Below, one piece after another: positions 13,130 through 26,270 of a stretch of 64,000 nt of DNA. This stretch comes from Cynocephalus volans (Eukaryota > Chordata > Mammalia > Dermoptera > Cynocephalidae). Location: the NCBI RefSeq assembly GCF_027409185.1, contig NC_084463.1, forward strand, positions 111,028,133-111,092,132. The letters run 5' to 3'. The first letter of the stretch is position 1; each line of letters opens with the position of its first letter. The notes below the pieces were generated by a model. The model did not search any database. It was not told the DNA's origin and saw only the letters and a program-made list of their open reading frames with translations. A program made the translations under genes and the position numbers.

Positions 13130-13860
13130 TTTGGGATAACAATTTAACAAACAATGTCTCAAGAGCCATAGAGAAAGTCCTACCCTTTGACCCAGTAATA
13201 GCATCCTTGCTATATTATTTTTAGGACACAATTCAAAAGATGGGGAATATGTTCATTCATAAATTTAGTAAACTAGCTAAAGATGTGAGGGCTGTGGGGA
13301 CAGGTCACTTTGCATAGCGCTCATGCTCCGTCTTGTCAGCAACCTCTTACTTCCCCCTTCTCCCTCCATCACACGTGGTCTCAGAAGCTCCAAGTCCTTC
13401 CCCGTCTGTTGTAAAGGGTAATTCCACTCTCCATAACTCCTTCCCCAACACTTCCACCCAGACCGCTCTGGACGCTCAGCTGAACAAAGACCCCTCTATG
13501 CACACCCCACTCCCCACTCCACCAAAGGCACGGGAAAGTGGTTATTCCTAGCATGATTTGTTTTCTTCCTCTTGTGTATACTATAGAATATTAGACAGCT
13601 ATTAGAAAAACAAAACTGAGTTAGATCTGTCCATCCTGACATGAAAAAGATGTCCATGATTTATCATCAAATGAAAAAGCCAATCAGGTTGTGGAGCAAT
13701 ATACAAAGTGTGATACCTACATATCCATGAAGTGTCAGGCTTTAGCCCTAGTTACCTGCAGGGAACAGATGAGATGGGGGAGGGGGAGGTTGTGAAGGAG
13801 AATATGTACATTTTTACACCATATAACTGTGTTGTTTGAACTTTAAAAAAAAAATGATGC
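13130..13860 (+). repeat. Degraded L1M/HAL1-type LINE fragment
   Basis: The piece cctaccctttgacccagtaa tagcatcc resembles the L1 ORF2 C-terminal region. Later pieces (actatagaatattagacagc tattagaaaa, atgtccatgatttatcatca) resemble the matching 3' part. A ~220-bp stretch between them (13,320-13,550) does not. Confidence 0.55.
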
Positions 13861-14883
13861 TATATTATTTGTGTAATAATCATGAAAAAAAGAAATGTAG
13901 GATTTCAGCATGGGAAAGCAGGTCAAGGAATGCCAAGTCCCTGCCTTCTTGAATAAGCAAATTTCTACCTTCAGCTGGTTTGCCTGGGGCCAGCTGCTCA
14001 TTTATTCCCAACTGCCTCAAGACGCAGAGAAAGGGTGGGGTTGCTTGGAAAGCTGGGCTTAAGGCTCATGCATGAAATGAGATGCTCTCGCATTTCTGCT
14101 GGGTAACCACCCTTCTCTCTGCTGTGTGGTGCAGCCTACCCAGGCCACTTGCTCCTTAATGGCTCTCCTTCATCAGGCAGGAGTCATGCCAGCGACTCTG
14201 GGGTTCACCAGGAACACAAGCTCCTCTTTGACAAGGAGAGGTGAGAGGATTCCAAAATGCTAATGTCCTTCCTCGCCTTCCTCAGCAGGCTTGGAAGTCA
14301 GGCTTGGCCAACCACAACCAGTAACCCTGAATGAAAACAGGGAACTCTTAGCCTCCGTTCTATCCTGTCCACCTTGATCCCTTCTCCTCTTGTCTACCAT
14401 TCATAGCAAACAAAGAGGATGAGTCAACAGGCTGTGGTTTTTAACCACTTTAATGGATCATGGGAGGCAAGAGACTTGAATGTCCTCCCACATCAGATGG
14501 GAGAGTTCCCTTCCTGGAAGAAGAAAATGCCTGGCGAGTTAGTGCTGGTTGTTGGCAGGCAGCCTCAGTTCCTTGCCATGTGGATCTCCATAGGACTGGC
14601 TCCTTGTGACACGGCGACTGGCTTCCCCAGAGCTGGTGATCCAAGAGAGATCAAGCCATATCTTTTATGACCAGTCTATTCATCGGAAGTGAGTCAGTAA
14701 GTCTAGGCCATACTCAAAGGGAGGGAAATTAGGCTCTACTTTTTGAAGGGAGAAATATCAAAGAATTTGTGGGTGTATTTTAAAACCACCACAATTACTA
14801 CTTATCAGGCCTGTACTAGGTACTAGAGGCAGAAATGAATCATACAAAATCCTTTCCCTCAAGAAACTTTCAGTTTAACAAAG
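13861..14883. other. Intergenic, no recognised feature
   Basis: Apparently unique sequence between an L1M relic and a MaLR LTR. Confidence 0.45.
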
Positions 14884-14888
14884 GAAAC

Positions 14889-15327
14889 TGTATTAGTCTG
14901 TTTTTATTGCTTATAACAAAATACTTGGAACTGGGTAATGTAAAAAGAAAATGAAATTTATTGCTTACAATTTCTGAGGCTGGGAAGTCCAACGTCCATC
15001 TGGTGGTGGCGGCAGTGACCCAGGGGTCTCACATTACAAGACGGTGGAAGCAGAGACAGCAAGAGACCGACTCTCCTCTCTTCTTTTAAAGCCATCAGAA
15101 CCACACCGTGACCACCATTATTAATCCGTTCACTATACCATAGTCCTACAATCCAATCACCTCTTCAAGGCCCCACCTTTCAATTACCATAATAGGATTT
15201 CCCACTCTCTTAACAGTCACAGTGGGGGCCAAGTTTCTCATATATAAAAGCCTGGGGGACACAATTCAAGCCATAATTCAAAAACTTAATGAATTTGGGG
15301 GGGGGGGACATAATTCAATACACTACA
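14889..15327 (-). mobile_element. MaLR (MST/THE1/MLT1-like) solo LTR, antisense
   Basis: It begins tgtattagtctgtttttatt and ends aattcaatacactaca. The 5-bp flanks gaaac (14,884-14,888) and gagac (15,328-15,332) differ at one base. Its far end has a repeated ggggacacaattcaa/ggggacataattcaa segment with an 11-G run at 15,297-15,307. Confidence 0.82.
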
Positions 15328-15332
15328 GAGAC

Positions 15333-17870
15333 TGCTGTTACCCTGGATTACAATAAATTGGGGGTCACAGAAGAGGAAGTTTTCTACTGGGGTGGGATGA
15401 GGGCTGTGGGAGAGGAGTCTCAGAGAGGAGGCAGCATGATATGGGTCTTGGAGTATGAGTAGGAGTGTGTCAGATAGGGCGAGCTCATCATCAGCACCCA
15501 TTCCGACCCCTTTCTAGTGCACCTTCCCACACTGCAGAAGCTGATAAGATAAAACTACATTTCCCAGACTTTTTGCAGGTAATGCTCTGGATAGGATATA
15601 GGTTCCTCCAGTAAGATGCACTCAAGCAAGACTTGGAGGGTAGTACAGGCCAGGCTCCCATCCCTTCTAGTGCCTGTTGACAAGCTCTGCCATAGAGGTG
15701 CTTGCTTTTTCTGTGGCACAGGTGGTAGCAGCAGCCTCAGCGTTCAGACACTAGTTCATGGGTCTCCAGAGAAAGGGTGGGACATCTTTCGCTGTGAGAT
15801 TGTGGCCAGTGTGGCATGGTTCTGGGGTGGCAGCTGTGCAAATTGGTGGATGGATTCCTGAGAGCAGAAAATGCTCAGGCCTTCCAGAACCCTTTCCAGA
15901 GCTGGGGTTGGGGGACTCAAAGCACATGGACAGCTTTCCTCAAACTCTTCCTCCGGTGTCTACTCCTCTCGGCCATCCCAACTTCAACTCTTTCACATCC
16001 TTAAGTGGGTAAGGGGCCAGCCCTTCACAAACATTCATAGGTGATCTTACTTTGGAAAGTGCAGGGAATTTGGAGCCTCAGCAACAACTGAGAGTTCGAC
16101 AGTTCCATTTTAACAACCAGTTACTCCAAGTTAAAAACCATAAAATGCCAAAAAAAATTAATCTGGCCCTCTCCGGTCTTTTATTTTCTTCCCCACTAAA
16201 CACACCCACACACCCATAGCAAATGCTGTCAGCCAAATGGCAGTGTCACTGGATTAACTTAAGAGATAAATATGAGAACTGTAGACAGTTTACAGACTCA
16301 GCAGTTGTCGGAATCCAAGTTTTGCTTTACTGCTGTTTGCCCGTGGTTCCTGGGCTGAAATGCACAGGTTAGAACAGAACTCATCTTCCACTGGCCCTGG
16401 GCCATGGAAACACAGTCTCATGATGGGGTTTTTATTGCTCTTTTCTTCAGTCTTAATGCATCAACATCACATATCAGCTTCCAGGGGGTTCTCTCTCTCT
16501 CTGCACCCCACCCCCACCCCCCATATCACCCTAGAGATTCTCTGGAGCCTGACATCCCCATACCCACATGATAAATATTTATAGCTTAAGAGACGACAGG
16601 CTGGAAAGCACACAGCAGCCATGGATCCCACCCACAGTGGGGCTCGCTTGGTGTCAGCTTGGCTTGTGATCCTCTCTGAGTGCAGGGCAAGGCGTCCTGG
16701 GGAAGAAGCTATAAAAATGGACCGCATAGCTTAGTCTCTAATTGACAGCATCTTGAAATAGAGACCAATTCTCAGTTTCCTGCATGGCCCATGAGCTCCA
16801 GATCTCCACGGGTGCACACTCTTGAAGGAAGACAAGCATGAGGATAAGACGGACTTGACTTTTGAAAGATGACTCCTTTTTTTGCATATAAGTAAAGGAA
16901 CAGTGTCCAGATGTCCCAAAAAAATACCCCCTCATGCAGCTTCTAAACATTTTCTAGGCCCTGGACTCAGAGAATATGATTAAAGTCTGGGTACTCTCCC
17001 CAGCAAAATGCACAGAGGCACATACACGCAACACTTGCACATAATGACTTCGGAGACTGAGAGATGAACCAGATCTGGGCCTCTGCCCTCCAGGAGCTGA
17101 CAGTCTTGCAGAGAAGGTAAACAACAACACAAAATAGACTATATAGATGAGAAGTGACCAACACTCTGAAGATTGTGGAGCTTAAATATTTTGAGTTCAG
17201 AGAGACAGAGATCACGTTGTAAGAGCCAAGCAAAGCACGAAAGAATCAGTCTCAAGTGCTATTCATATGTGTGCTGAGGGCCTCTGCTCCTTCTTACCCA
17301 AGCGAGATGGCCTTGCACATCTGAATCCCCTGGACCGGGGAATTCAACATGCTCCCCAGTGCCCCTGCTGGCTCCCGGTGAGGACCCATCGTTTCCCAGC
17401 CCTTCCATCTCTCAAAACTCGGTCTTCCTTTCACATCCCTTCTGTCCCCATGTGACCTCCTCCCCAATGTGAAATTCAGTCACTCTTTGGTTTCGACAAC
17501 AGAAAAAGTCGATCACACCAAGTGTTGTGGAAAATATAGGGGAGGGAGTCCTGGAAAAGGGTTGTATAACACAACACCTGGCCTTCTGCCAGCCCTTGGG
17601 TCTTTCTGCCTCTTTTCCACACTTTTGTCTCCTTTCCCCTCTTTTTCTGGAGTAGAGTAACAATAAAGTTCCTAAAGCCTTACAGCAAGCTGATGCCGAG
17701 GCCTGGGTGGGAATGAGGAAGGGGCCGGTGAGCGGGGGGGACTACCTTCCCTCCAAGCACTTATCCAGGCATCCTTCCTAAACACACAGAGTGACTTCTC
17801 TAAGAGGAATTCAGCAATAAAAATCTCTCCATCCCACTTGTACTGGTCAGCTGAAGAGAACAAAATCCAC
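15333..17870. other. Intergenic, mostly unclassified
   Basis: No gene is recognised. 15,520-15,900 looks like an old unclassified repeat (gataaaactacatttcccag actttttgca). A CT-rich patch lies at 16,490-16,520. The rest may be unique. Confidence 0.4.
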
Positions 17871-18534
17871 TCTGGCTAGATTAAGCAAGAGAGGATTTAT
17901 AACAGGGTATTAAGTGTTTTATAGAACTACTAGGAGGGATTTAGAATAGACTTTAGGTTGAGCTTTCAGCAAGCCTTCCCAAAGGAGACCTGGGCCACCA
18001 AGGGAGCTGCTGGGTTGCCTGTGACTGCTCCAGAACCAAGGCTGCTCCTGCCACAAGACCCCAGCAAAATGGATGCCCTTGTCTCCCAACGTCTATGGGG
18101 CCAGTGACAGAATGCTAGGTGGTCTGCTCCTGCTACTAGAGAAAACAGTCCCTCCATAGCAGTGCCAGCCGAAACAGCAAGAGCAGCAGGAATATGGTCT
18201 CTGCTGACTTCTGCCCAGATCTCCCACAGTGCATCTCACAGGCGGAGTCTTAATTCCCTCCAGACTCCTGACTGTACAGGGGTCTGGGAAATGTAGTTTT
18301 CATTTTCCCAGCCTGTGCAGTACTGGACAGTCCACTAGTAGGCAGATGGAATGAAGGCTGAGTGTCAATCTACTGTGTATATATAAACCACACCATATCA
18401 TTCTGAATAAGAGGAGGGGGAAGGAGGTACAGGAGAGAAGAGAGTGAACGATTCTTAGGCACCTCCTGTTTACCAGGTGATTTTTGTCTGTAGCTTACTT
18501 AATTTCTATGACACGCTATGATTAGGTAATAAAT
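17871..18534. other. Probable unclassified interspersed repeat
   Basis: aaaatccactctggctagat taagcaagagaggatttata and gtctgggaaatgtagttttc are patterns that recur in mammalian repeats, but I cannot name the family. Confidence 0.35.
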
Positions 18535-18539
18535 ACCAC

Positions 18540-19049
18540 TGTGAAGGTTAATTCTAGGTGTCAACTTGGTTAGATGAAGGAATGCTGAGAAACCTGGCAA
18601 AGCTATCTTTTTCGGTGTGTCCGTGAGGGTGTTTCCAGCATAGATTAGTATGAGAGTCTGATTGGATTGGGTGGGAAAGACCCACCCTTGATGTAGGTGG
18701 GAACCATCCGATCCGCTGGGGGTTCAGAGAGAACAAAAGACAGAGGAAAGAGGTGAAGCTCTCTCTCGATCTGCTGGAGCTGGGACACACTCTTCTCTCC
18801 TATCTGTGTACATCACAGCTCGAGACACTTCAGCTTTTGGGTTCCAGAACTTACACCAAGGACACCATCAGCTTCCCTGGTTTTGAGGCCTTTGGACTTG
18901 GACTGAGCTATGCTCCTGGCATCCAGTTTATAGATGGCCTATTGTGGGACTTTTCTTCATAGTCACGCGAGCTAATTTCCCTAATAAATCTCATATAATT
19001 AAAACGTATCCTATTCGTTCTGTCTTTCTAGGGAACCCTGACTAATACA
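18540..19049 (+). mobile_element. MLT2-type ERVL solo LTR
   Basis: The 510-bp unit begins tgtgaaggttaattctaggt, contains AATAAA at ~18,982, and ends gaaccctgactaataca. Perfect 5-bp duplications accac lie at 18,535-18,539 and 19,050-19,054. Confidence 0.88.
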
Positions 19050-19054
19050 ACCAC

Positions 19055-20109
19055 CATACTAAAGGTGTGGGTACTAAGGCTTACAGAGGATGAGTTATCT
19101 GCTCCAGGTCATGTTAGGAAAGATGCATCCCAGGACAGTAGAGGGTTCCCCCCGCACCAAGATCATACAAGCTAAGGAAAGGTAAATGTTCAGGCTCATC
19201 CATTAGAAATCCCAAACATTCTGCGTGGTCTGTGCTTCAATGTCTTCTGTGCACAAGCGCCTCCTATTTTGACCATCCTGATTGCCTCAGGAACCAACTC
19301 ACCTGCCAACTTCTGCCTGAGACTGTCATCAGGGTGGCTACTGGGCTGACATGCCCACCACTACCTTTCTGGAAGCACACAGGCTGCTTCTCACGTGACT
19401 TCCTCTTACAGGAGCATTCACTAGCTCTTCCGACGTCACCGACGGTTCTGGAACATGAGTGTGTGACTGCATCGTAAGTCCAGTCCCAGCCTCTGCTCCG
19501 GGGAGTCATCCCGGCAACCTCATGGTCCCCCATTCATCTGCCATGAGAGTTTTCTCCACCTTCCCCATTCTAAATGGTAGCTGGATTTGAACTCTGCTTG
19601 TCTGTCAGTTACGACCAGCCATGCTACAAACTTGACTAATCTCTGAGTTCCACACTCAGAAGCCCTGCTTCCAACTCCTCACAGCGCTCAGACTTGGCCT
19701 CCTCAGATCTCCGTGGATCTCTCAACTGGCCTTTCACTCCTCAAAGACCTTCCTCGATATTCTTGTGCAGAGGATAACTGAGGCCAGTCTCTTCACAAGC
19801 CTCTCATGAGAATGTAATGGAATAATTATGAGATGCCCTGACACATGTTTGGACCTCAATAAATCCCAGTTGCTTATCTCTCCTCCCTTCCTGTGGCAGG
19901 CTGCTTCTGAAATGTGTCCTGATGGTCAGGGCTCTGGGTAGGCACATCCTGGTGTAATTCCTTCACATGTGCTTGTGTGCATGTGTGTGTGTAGACTGGG
20001 CATACTGAGTTCCTTCTAACAAATAGAAAATGAAAAAAGAGTGATGGGTGTCACGTCTAAGATTAGGCTATAGGACTATGACATTCATCTTGCTCTTTCT
20101 TCCCCTCCT
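19055..20109. other. Intergenic, mostly unclassified
   Basis: A possible L2 piece lies at ~19,680-19,880 (ending gacctcaataaatcccagtt). A short TG-rich patch is at 19,980. No gene. Confidence 0.4.
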
Positions 20110-20450
20110 CTCTCTACTTCTCAGCTTGCTGGCTTTGAGGAGGCAAGTTGCCATGTTGGAGAGGCCCACATGGCAAAGAGCTGAGGGGGGCCTCCAGCCA
20201 ACAGCCAGGAAGGAGCCAGATCCTGCCAACAGACACATGAGAGAACTTGGAAGAGGATTTTTCCCTAGTCAGGCCTTGCAATGACTATACCCCAGGCGGC
20301 ACCTCGATCCCAGCCCATGAGAGGCCCTGAAACAGAGGACCCAGATGAGCTGTACCTGATTCCTGACCTACAGAAACTGTAAAATAATAAATGTTGCTGT
20401 AAGCCACTAAGTCCTGTGTTAATTTGTTGCACTGCAATGGATAGCAAAAG
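20110..20450 (+). mobile_element. MaLR (MLT1-like) LTR, 3' part
   Basis: Only the 3' half is clear: cctacagaaactgtaaaata ataaatgttg, then the agccactaagtcctgtgtta end typical of MLT1 LTRs. The 5' edge is uncertain. Confidence 0.6.
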
Positions 20451-21299
20451 CAGTTCCCTCACAATTACCCTGGGCTCCATTTCTGGGCCAAAGCTCCCTG
20501 CGTCCATGAAGAGGGGGGAGGAGCACACTCTCTTCTGCACAGTCCTTGAGGTCTGACCTTCTGCCCACAGGAAGATGTCTGAGAGCTCATCACAGGCAGG
20601 ACCCGCAGGGCCTGCCTAACAGGGGGGTCTCTGGCCTGAGAGCTCAGCCCGGAGAGGTGGGGGCCACATATATGCGTGCCCTTCACCTCCTGAGAGTGCT
20701 GTCTCCCTTGCTCTGAAACACAAGCAGTGACAGGCAGCCTGCCTCACCTTGGCCCTAGGCAGGGCCGAGATGATTGTGAGGTAAAGGGGTGTCCAACTGA
20801 AGGAGACCTCCTTCTCCTCCAGCTCGTGCAAGGTCAGGGTTGGCATCCGAGAGCAACGTCTCCTTGAATGTGTCTCACTGACCTCATCTTCCCAGGGCAG
20901 ACTTGACCTGCACTCCTACCCCAGACTTGACAAGCCCCAAAACAGGTCCTGGTCAGGCATGGCAGTCAGATTTCCTGCCACCTCCAGCTTGATTTCTGGG
21001 CCAAATATCAGAAGGGACGCTGGGCTCCACGAGGACCAACTCATCTACGCGAGGCTTCCTTAATTTGGGAGTCTTCAGTAAACAGATGTTTCAATCCCTC
21101 TGTCCTGATGTCTCCAAGAGGGATGCTGGTCTTTTGTCTTGTGTAACAAGGAACTCCTTGTCCTTTTCACGTCAGTGCCAGAGGTAGCACATGGCTAAGC
21201 CCACCCCACTTCTCACCAGCTTGCTCCCCAGTGGCAAAAAAGGAGAAAAGCAATAGGCATGAGCTGCCTCCCTGTGCCCACTCAGTATGATATAGTATT
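20451..21299. other. Intergenic, no recognised feature
   Basis: GC-moderate sequence with short frames on the minus strand; nothing recognisable. Confidence 0.45.
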
Positions 21300-21590
21300 T
21301 GAGCATGGCGATTATTATCAGAAGGGACTTGAGAATGCCTCCAGATCTGCCAAGCGCTATGGGATGCCAGGCACTATGCTGCATACTGTACTCACGGTTT
21401 TTGGTTTGATCCACACAAAAACTCTGAGAGATAGGTCTCATTTTTAGGGATGAAAGTCAAGTCTCAATAAGTTAACTAACTTGCCTGAGGTCAGAGAGCT
21501 AATACATCATGGCCCTAGGACTTGAACCCAGTCTAGTTGGGCTCTGAGCCTATGTATCCAGCTACTATGCTACACTGCCTCCCTGGCAGT
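21300..21590 (-). repeat. MIR SINE
   Basis: Antisense MIR: gccaggcactatgctgcata, then ttgcctgaggtcagagagct and ttgaacccagtctagttggg. Confidence 0.6.
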
Positions 21591-21814
21591 GGTTGACTTT
21601 CCAAAGTCCACTTTGCTTCTCCATCCTACCATGCTCAGGATCCTGGTGTAAGAGGCTCTCTCTCCTGCCCATTCCCTCCACCACTCCCATGAAAAGTTAA
21701 ATAAACATACCTGGATAACTTCCCTTTTATCTCTTCACCACCACCCCCCCAAGAAGCCCACCCAGAAAAAATCACATACAGGAGGCAGCCATGGGTGTGG
21801 TAGATAGTATTCTA

Positions 21815-21975
21815 CCCTGGAAGGGCAACCATGATCTTTAGAGCCAGAGCCCTGTGTTGGAAACCCAGCTCCACTCCTTTATAGCTGAGCAGTGACACCC
21901 ACTCTGAGCCTCTCTCATCTTCTGTAAAATAAATAATGCTCATCCCTCAGGGTGGCTAGAGAGATTAAGTGTGTA
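21815..21975 (+). repeat. MIR SINE
   Basis: Sense MIR: gagccagagccctgtgttgg, ctctgagcctctctcatctt ctgtaaaata, ending at a TG microsatellite. Confidence 0.55.
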
Positions 21976-21987
21976 CGTATGCATGTA

Positions 21988-22060
21988 CGTGTGTGTGTGT
22001 GTGTGTGTGTGTGTACACATACACATATATATACACTCACTCATTATATATCTGTATAAT
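21988..22060. repeat. (TG)n/(TA)n simple repeat
   Basis: About 12 TG units (gtgtgtgtgtgtgtgtgtgt) pass into an acacatatatat tract. Confidence 0.9.
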
Positions 22061-23349
22061 CTCCCATGCCAGCCAGGGTTTCCTGCCCTTTGAAATTCAA
22101 AAACGTTGGCTTGAATCTCATCTCAGCCTCTGCAAGGAACAAGGTCCATTTAGAGGTTTCTTCCTCCACACATTTGAGTTGTGTCACTTTCCTTATAAGG
22201 CAAAGAGGCTATAGATGGTCTTGGTTTTAAATACTATTCTCTTGTTCTCTGTTGTATTTGTAAAGCTCCAAGAACTGTGCCAGGTGCATCGTGGTCACTT
22301 TGAAGACCAAAAGGCAAAAAGAGGGGAGGAAGGAAGAGCCCTTCCATTAAAGTAGACCTCCCATCCTTCCCATAAAAGAGTTCTGGGAGGAGTGGATCCA
22401 TTTGAGGTTTTCTGATATAAGAAAAAGAAAATATAACTTGAATGCCCTAAACAACCAAAACAATTTATTGGTTTCCCAAATCTCAAATCCAGAGATAATG
22501 TGGGATTCTGGCACAGATTGTACAGAGGATCCCAAAGTTTGGGGGGCCACAACTCTGTTTGTCTATGAGTCTCTCACCTCTGCCTCCCTCTGTCAGCTTT
22601 TTCTAAACCAGCCTTTTCTTGGGGTAACAGGTTGGCTGCTGACAGCTTCCAGGGCTACCTGTGTCCTCATTCACAGCTAATGGATCAGTGTTGTTGTACG
22701 TCCATTCCTAAAACAATCTCGGTGGCCAAGGGAATGCCAAGGGCATTGGGATGATGTTGAGGGGTTTAGGGCAATAGGAATCTACCCTGGAAACTAAGCT
22801 GATTTGATACTCTCCCGTCATCTATTTTCTTGGAGAGACTCTGTACCCTTTCCAACAACAAGGGGCCCAGAGTAGGATAAGGGGCCCATTATACTCTGTG
22901 TGACAGGGATCAGCACACCTAGCAACAATAGGAAGGGTGCCTCAAGCTCTCCATCGGCGCACTTTAGAGTCCTACAAAGAACAGACAGAAGGTCCCTCCT
23001 CTCCAAACCCTAGCCTAGTACAGCCTGCAGCCGGCCAGCTGGGGCCCAGGGCCGCTCAGGCGTGCAGAATCCCCAGCCAGTGCAGCCCTCTGCTGCCCTC
23101 TGCAGGGGCCTCGCCCACACAGCCCCGGGCCTCACCAGCAGCAGGGAACCAGGGGCTCTCCTTGCCAACCCTTTCACGTTCCCCTTTGGCCTCTGGAATA
23201 TGGTTCACCAGTGTTTTCACCCACTATTACCACTCGCTTATGCTGGAACCTGTGAACAATCAGCTACGCATTCTGAGTTTCCTGTCCTCAACTGTTTAAA
23301 AAAAAATGAAAGGGAAAAAAGGATTAAAACCCCTACCTCACAAAACCAT
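22061..23349. other. Intergenic, locally GC-rich
   Basis: The 22,980-23,170 part is GC-rich with some CpGs and holds a near-match CTCF motif. It is too small for a convincing CpG-island promoter and shows no exon signals. Confidence 0.4.
23093..23106 (-). promoter_or_regulatory. Possible CTCF core motif, one mismatch
   Basis: Read on the minus strand, CCTGCAGAGGGCAG fits CCASYAGRKGGCRS at 13 of 14 positions. It lies in a locally GC-rich, apparently non-repetitive stretch (~22,980-23,170). Confidence 0.3.
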
Positions 23350-23800
23350 GGTGAAGATTAAAAGGGCTTATTCATTCATGAACCATATGTTTACTGCATG
23401 CCTACTGTTTGCAAGGTGCTGTGTTGGCAGTAAGGAGACAAAAAGAAATGAAAAAGAAACTATCCCTGCCCTAATGGAGCTTACTGTCCTGTATAAACAA
23501 ATATATAGTTACGAATCGTGATAAAGGACATCAGTAAGAGGCTGGGACAGAATATAACATGAATATTCATGTCAATGACTATGAGTCAGACCTAAAGGAT
23601 AAGGGGTGTGGAATGGTCTTCCAAGCAGAGAGGCGAGAGGACCGTGTGAGGGCCGTAAAGAAGGTGACCGAGGCTGGGAGTCGCTGGGGCTGAAGGAGGG
23701 GCAGCAGACACTGGCCAGAGTGGGCAGGGCCTTGCAGAGGGTGGAAAGAGGTTTGGATTCTATTCTAAGTGCAGTGGAAGCTGCTGAAGGGCCGGGAAGG
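23350..23800 (-). repeat. L2 LINE fragment
   Basis: Antisense L2: ttcattcatgaaccatatgt, actatccctgccctaatgga gcttactgtc, and a following gaatggtcttccaagcagag segment. Confidence 0.6.
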
Positions 23801-23929
23801 GGATTTTGAGACCACGCTCTCCTGCTCTTCCCACCACACCTTGGGCTGCTCGCTCACCAGCTCCTTCTGCACCATCTCTAAAGGCGGGAGGTCCTCAGGG
23901 CTCAGACTGGGGCTCTCTTCTCTTCTCTT

Positions 23930-24960
23930 TCCACACTGTCTTCCTCCTCCACCCTCTCATGCATTCCTGCAATTCTAAATGACATTCATACGTGGGTTGG
24001 TGTCTCCACCTAGACCTCTCCTTCTGGCTCTGGATCCAGATACGGGAGAACTGCCTGTTTGCTGCCTGCCTTTGGATTTCTCAGATGTCTCAAACTCAAC
24101 ATCTCACTCCTGCACTCGTGATACAACCCCGGCCTGCTCCCTTTCACTCCCAAACCTGTTTCTCCTCCACATCTTCCCCATGCCAGCAAATGGTACCACC
24201 TGCTGAGACTTTATAATATAAATAAGCTCAAATATGATATTTTTTAAAGTTTTTCAACCATCCTCGAGCCATTGCCATTTTTCCATTTTAACATGTACAT
24301 GTAAACCAGGTGGGTCAACATAAATGGTCCAGACAGGTACAAAAGGAAAAGGGGGCCCCTGCAAATCAGCCTTGATTCCTTCCTATTATTCACCCTATAG
24401 CTGGGAACAAGTCTTGTCAATTCTCCAAGATGTGTCTCAGAATGTGTCTCACGTGTCCATCTCTCCCCATCTCCACTGCCCACCACCGTCTCTTGCCTGG
24501 AAGCCACAACGACCTCTGAACTGACTTTCTCCCACCTGTTCTCCTCATAACACTCAGAGTGATGATGTTATGCTCTGGGAGGTTGGAGCATGTCCCCTCC
24601 CTACTTCAAATTCATTACCTGCTTCCCCTTGTGCTTAGGACAAAACCAAGCTCTCCACCGTGGTCCTCCAGGTCCTGTAAAACCTGGCTTGTTTTTCCAA
24701 ACCCATCTCCCTCTCTCCCTTGTTTAATGTGCTCAACACACTGGTCTTTTTTTAGTTCCTTCAAACATGCCAAGCTGTTTTCTGCCTCCCAACCTTTGCA
24801 TATGCAGCTTCCTCTTTCCAGAATGCTCCTGCCCCCATCTCCGTGAAGCTGGTCACTTCTTGCTCTTTTGATGTCAGCCTACATGGCACCTGGTCAGCAA
24901 GATCTTCTCTGCCCTCCCCATCCAGAGTATGTCCACTCCTAAGTCTATTCTGATATCAAA
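23930..24960 (+). repeat. L2 LINE fragments
   Basis: Sense L2 pieces: ctctccttctggctctggat and ggatttctcagatgtctcaa actcaac (23,930-24,230); then acctgcttccccttgtgctt agg and ctttgcatatgcagcttcct ctttccagaatg (24,530-24,960). Confidence 0.6.
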
Positions 24961-24999
24961 ACATATTTTGAAACTCCAGTCAATAAAGCAATTTGATAT

Positions 25000-26270
25000 A
25001 AGAGAAGAAATTCACGGAACCAAAGGAAAAAATCAGAACTATATAGACTCAAATGCACAGAGAAGTTAGTATGCTGTAAAGGGGAGATTTCAGAGCACTT
25101 GGGAAAAGAGAGATTAATAAGTAAATGGCGACGACATAGCTGGTCGGTGCATACTGAGATAACAGCAAAGCTGAGTTCCTATCTCACTCCTTATAGCCAA
25201 ATTGATTCCAGATGAACCAAATATTCAAACATCAAGAATAACAAATAAAATTTCTAAAAATGTGGGTTAATTTATTACTAATCTAAGAAAGATGAAGGCT
25301 TTTCTGAGCAGGTTATAAAAACCCAGAAGCCATAAAAGGAAAAGTTAATAAATTTGTTTAAGTAGCAATCTAACTTTAGTATGAAAAAAGAAGAGGGAGA
25401 AAAATTAAAATAAAATTAAAAGACTAAGTTCAAAAATAGGGAAAACATATTTAAAACATATATGTAAAGAGCTCTTTTCCTTAACTTAAATAGAACTGAT
25501 ATAAAAGTATATGGAAAAAAAAATAAACAGCCCAATTGAAAACTGTGCAAAGGACAGAAATGATTCATAGAAAAAACAAATTCAAAAGATTATGAACATA
25601 TGGAAGGATGCTTCACTTTATGTATAATTAAAGAAATGCAAATCAAAATAGTGAGAAAACATTTGTTTCACTTCACAAACTGGCAAAAGGCTTCTCCAGG
25701 GCTGGCAGGAATGTGAGGGAAGGAAAACTGTCTTCCACTTGCGATAAGAGGGTAGTGCAAACTGACGCAATCTTACTGCAGGTTAATTTCACAGGCTATC
25801 AAAATTTAAAAGGCACGTATTCTTTCACATAGTAAAGAATTTAGATATGGTTGTATTTTACCTTCAAAAATTCAGCCACATGTATGTACAGAAATCTTCT
25901 TGGCAGAATTTTTATAAATGCAAATCCCAAATGTCTATCAAAAATACATAAATTATTTGTTATCCACATGACACAATACTATAGAGCAATTAAAGAAAAT
26001 AAAGTAGATCTGGATGTGCTGATGTGGAAATACTTTTAAGAAATATTAAGTGAAAAATGCATGGTGTTGAGGAAAAGTATCCCTTTTGCATAAATTATAA
26101 CATCGACACATATATAGATAAGTGCGTTTTTAAAATCTGGAAGCCATCACAGGAAAGTATGCTTTTTACCTTTGAGGAAAGAAAACGAGATGGGAAGGGA
26201 AGGAATGTGATTCTCCTTTTGTATTTTTCAGGATTGTCATTTTGTATTTTTCTGGAGTAGAGTTGAAGGA
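25000..26270 (+). repeat. Old L1M-type LINE fragment
   Basis: Features of an eroded L1 3' half: aaagaaatgcaaatcaaaat, cttcacaaactggcaaaagg, atactatagagcaattaaag and agtgaaaaatgcatggtgtt. All frames are broken. Confidence 0.65.
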
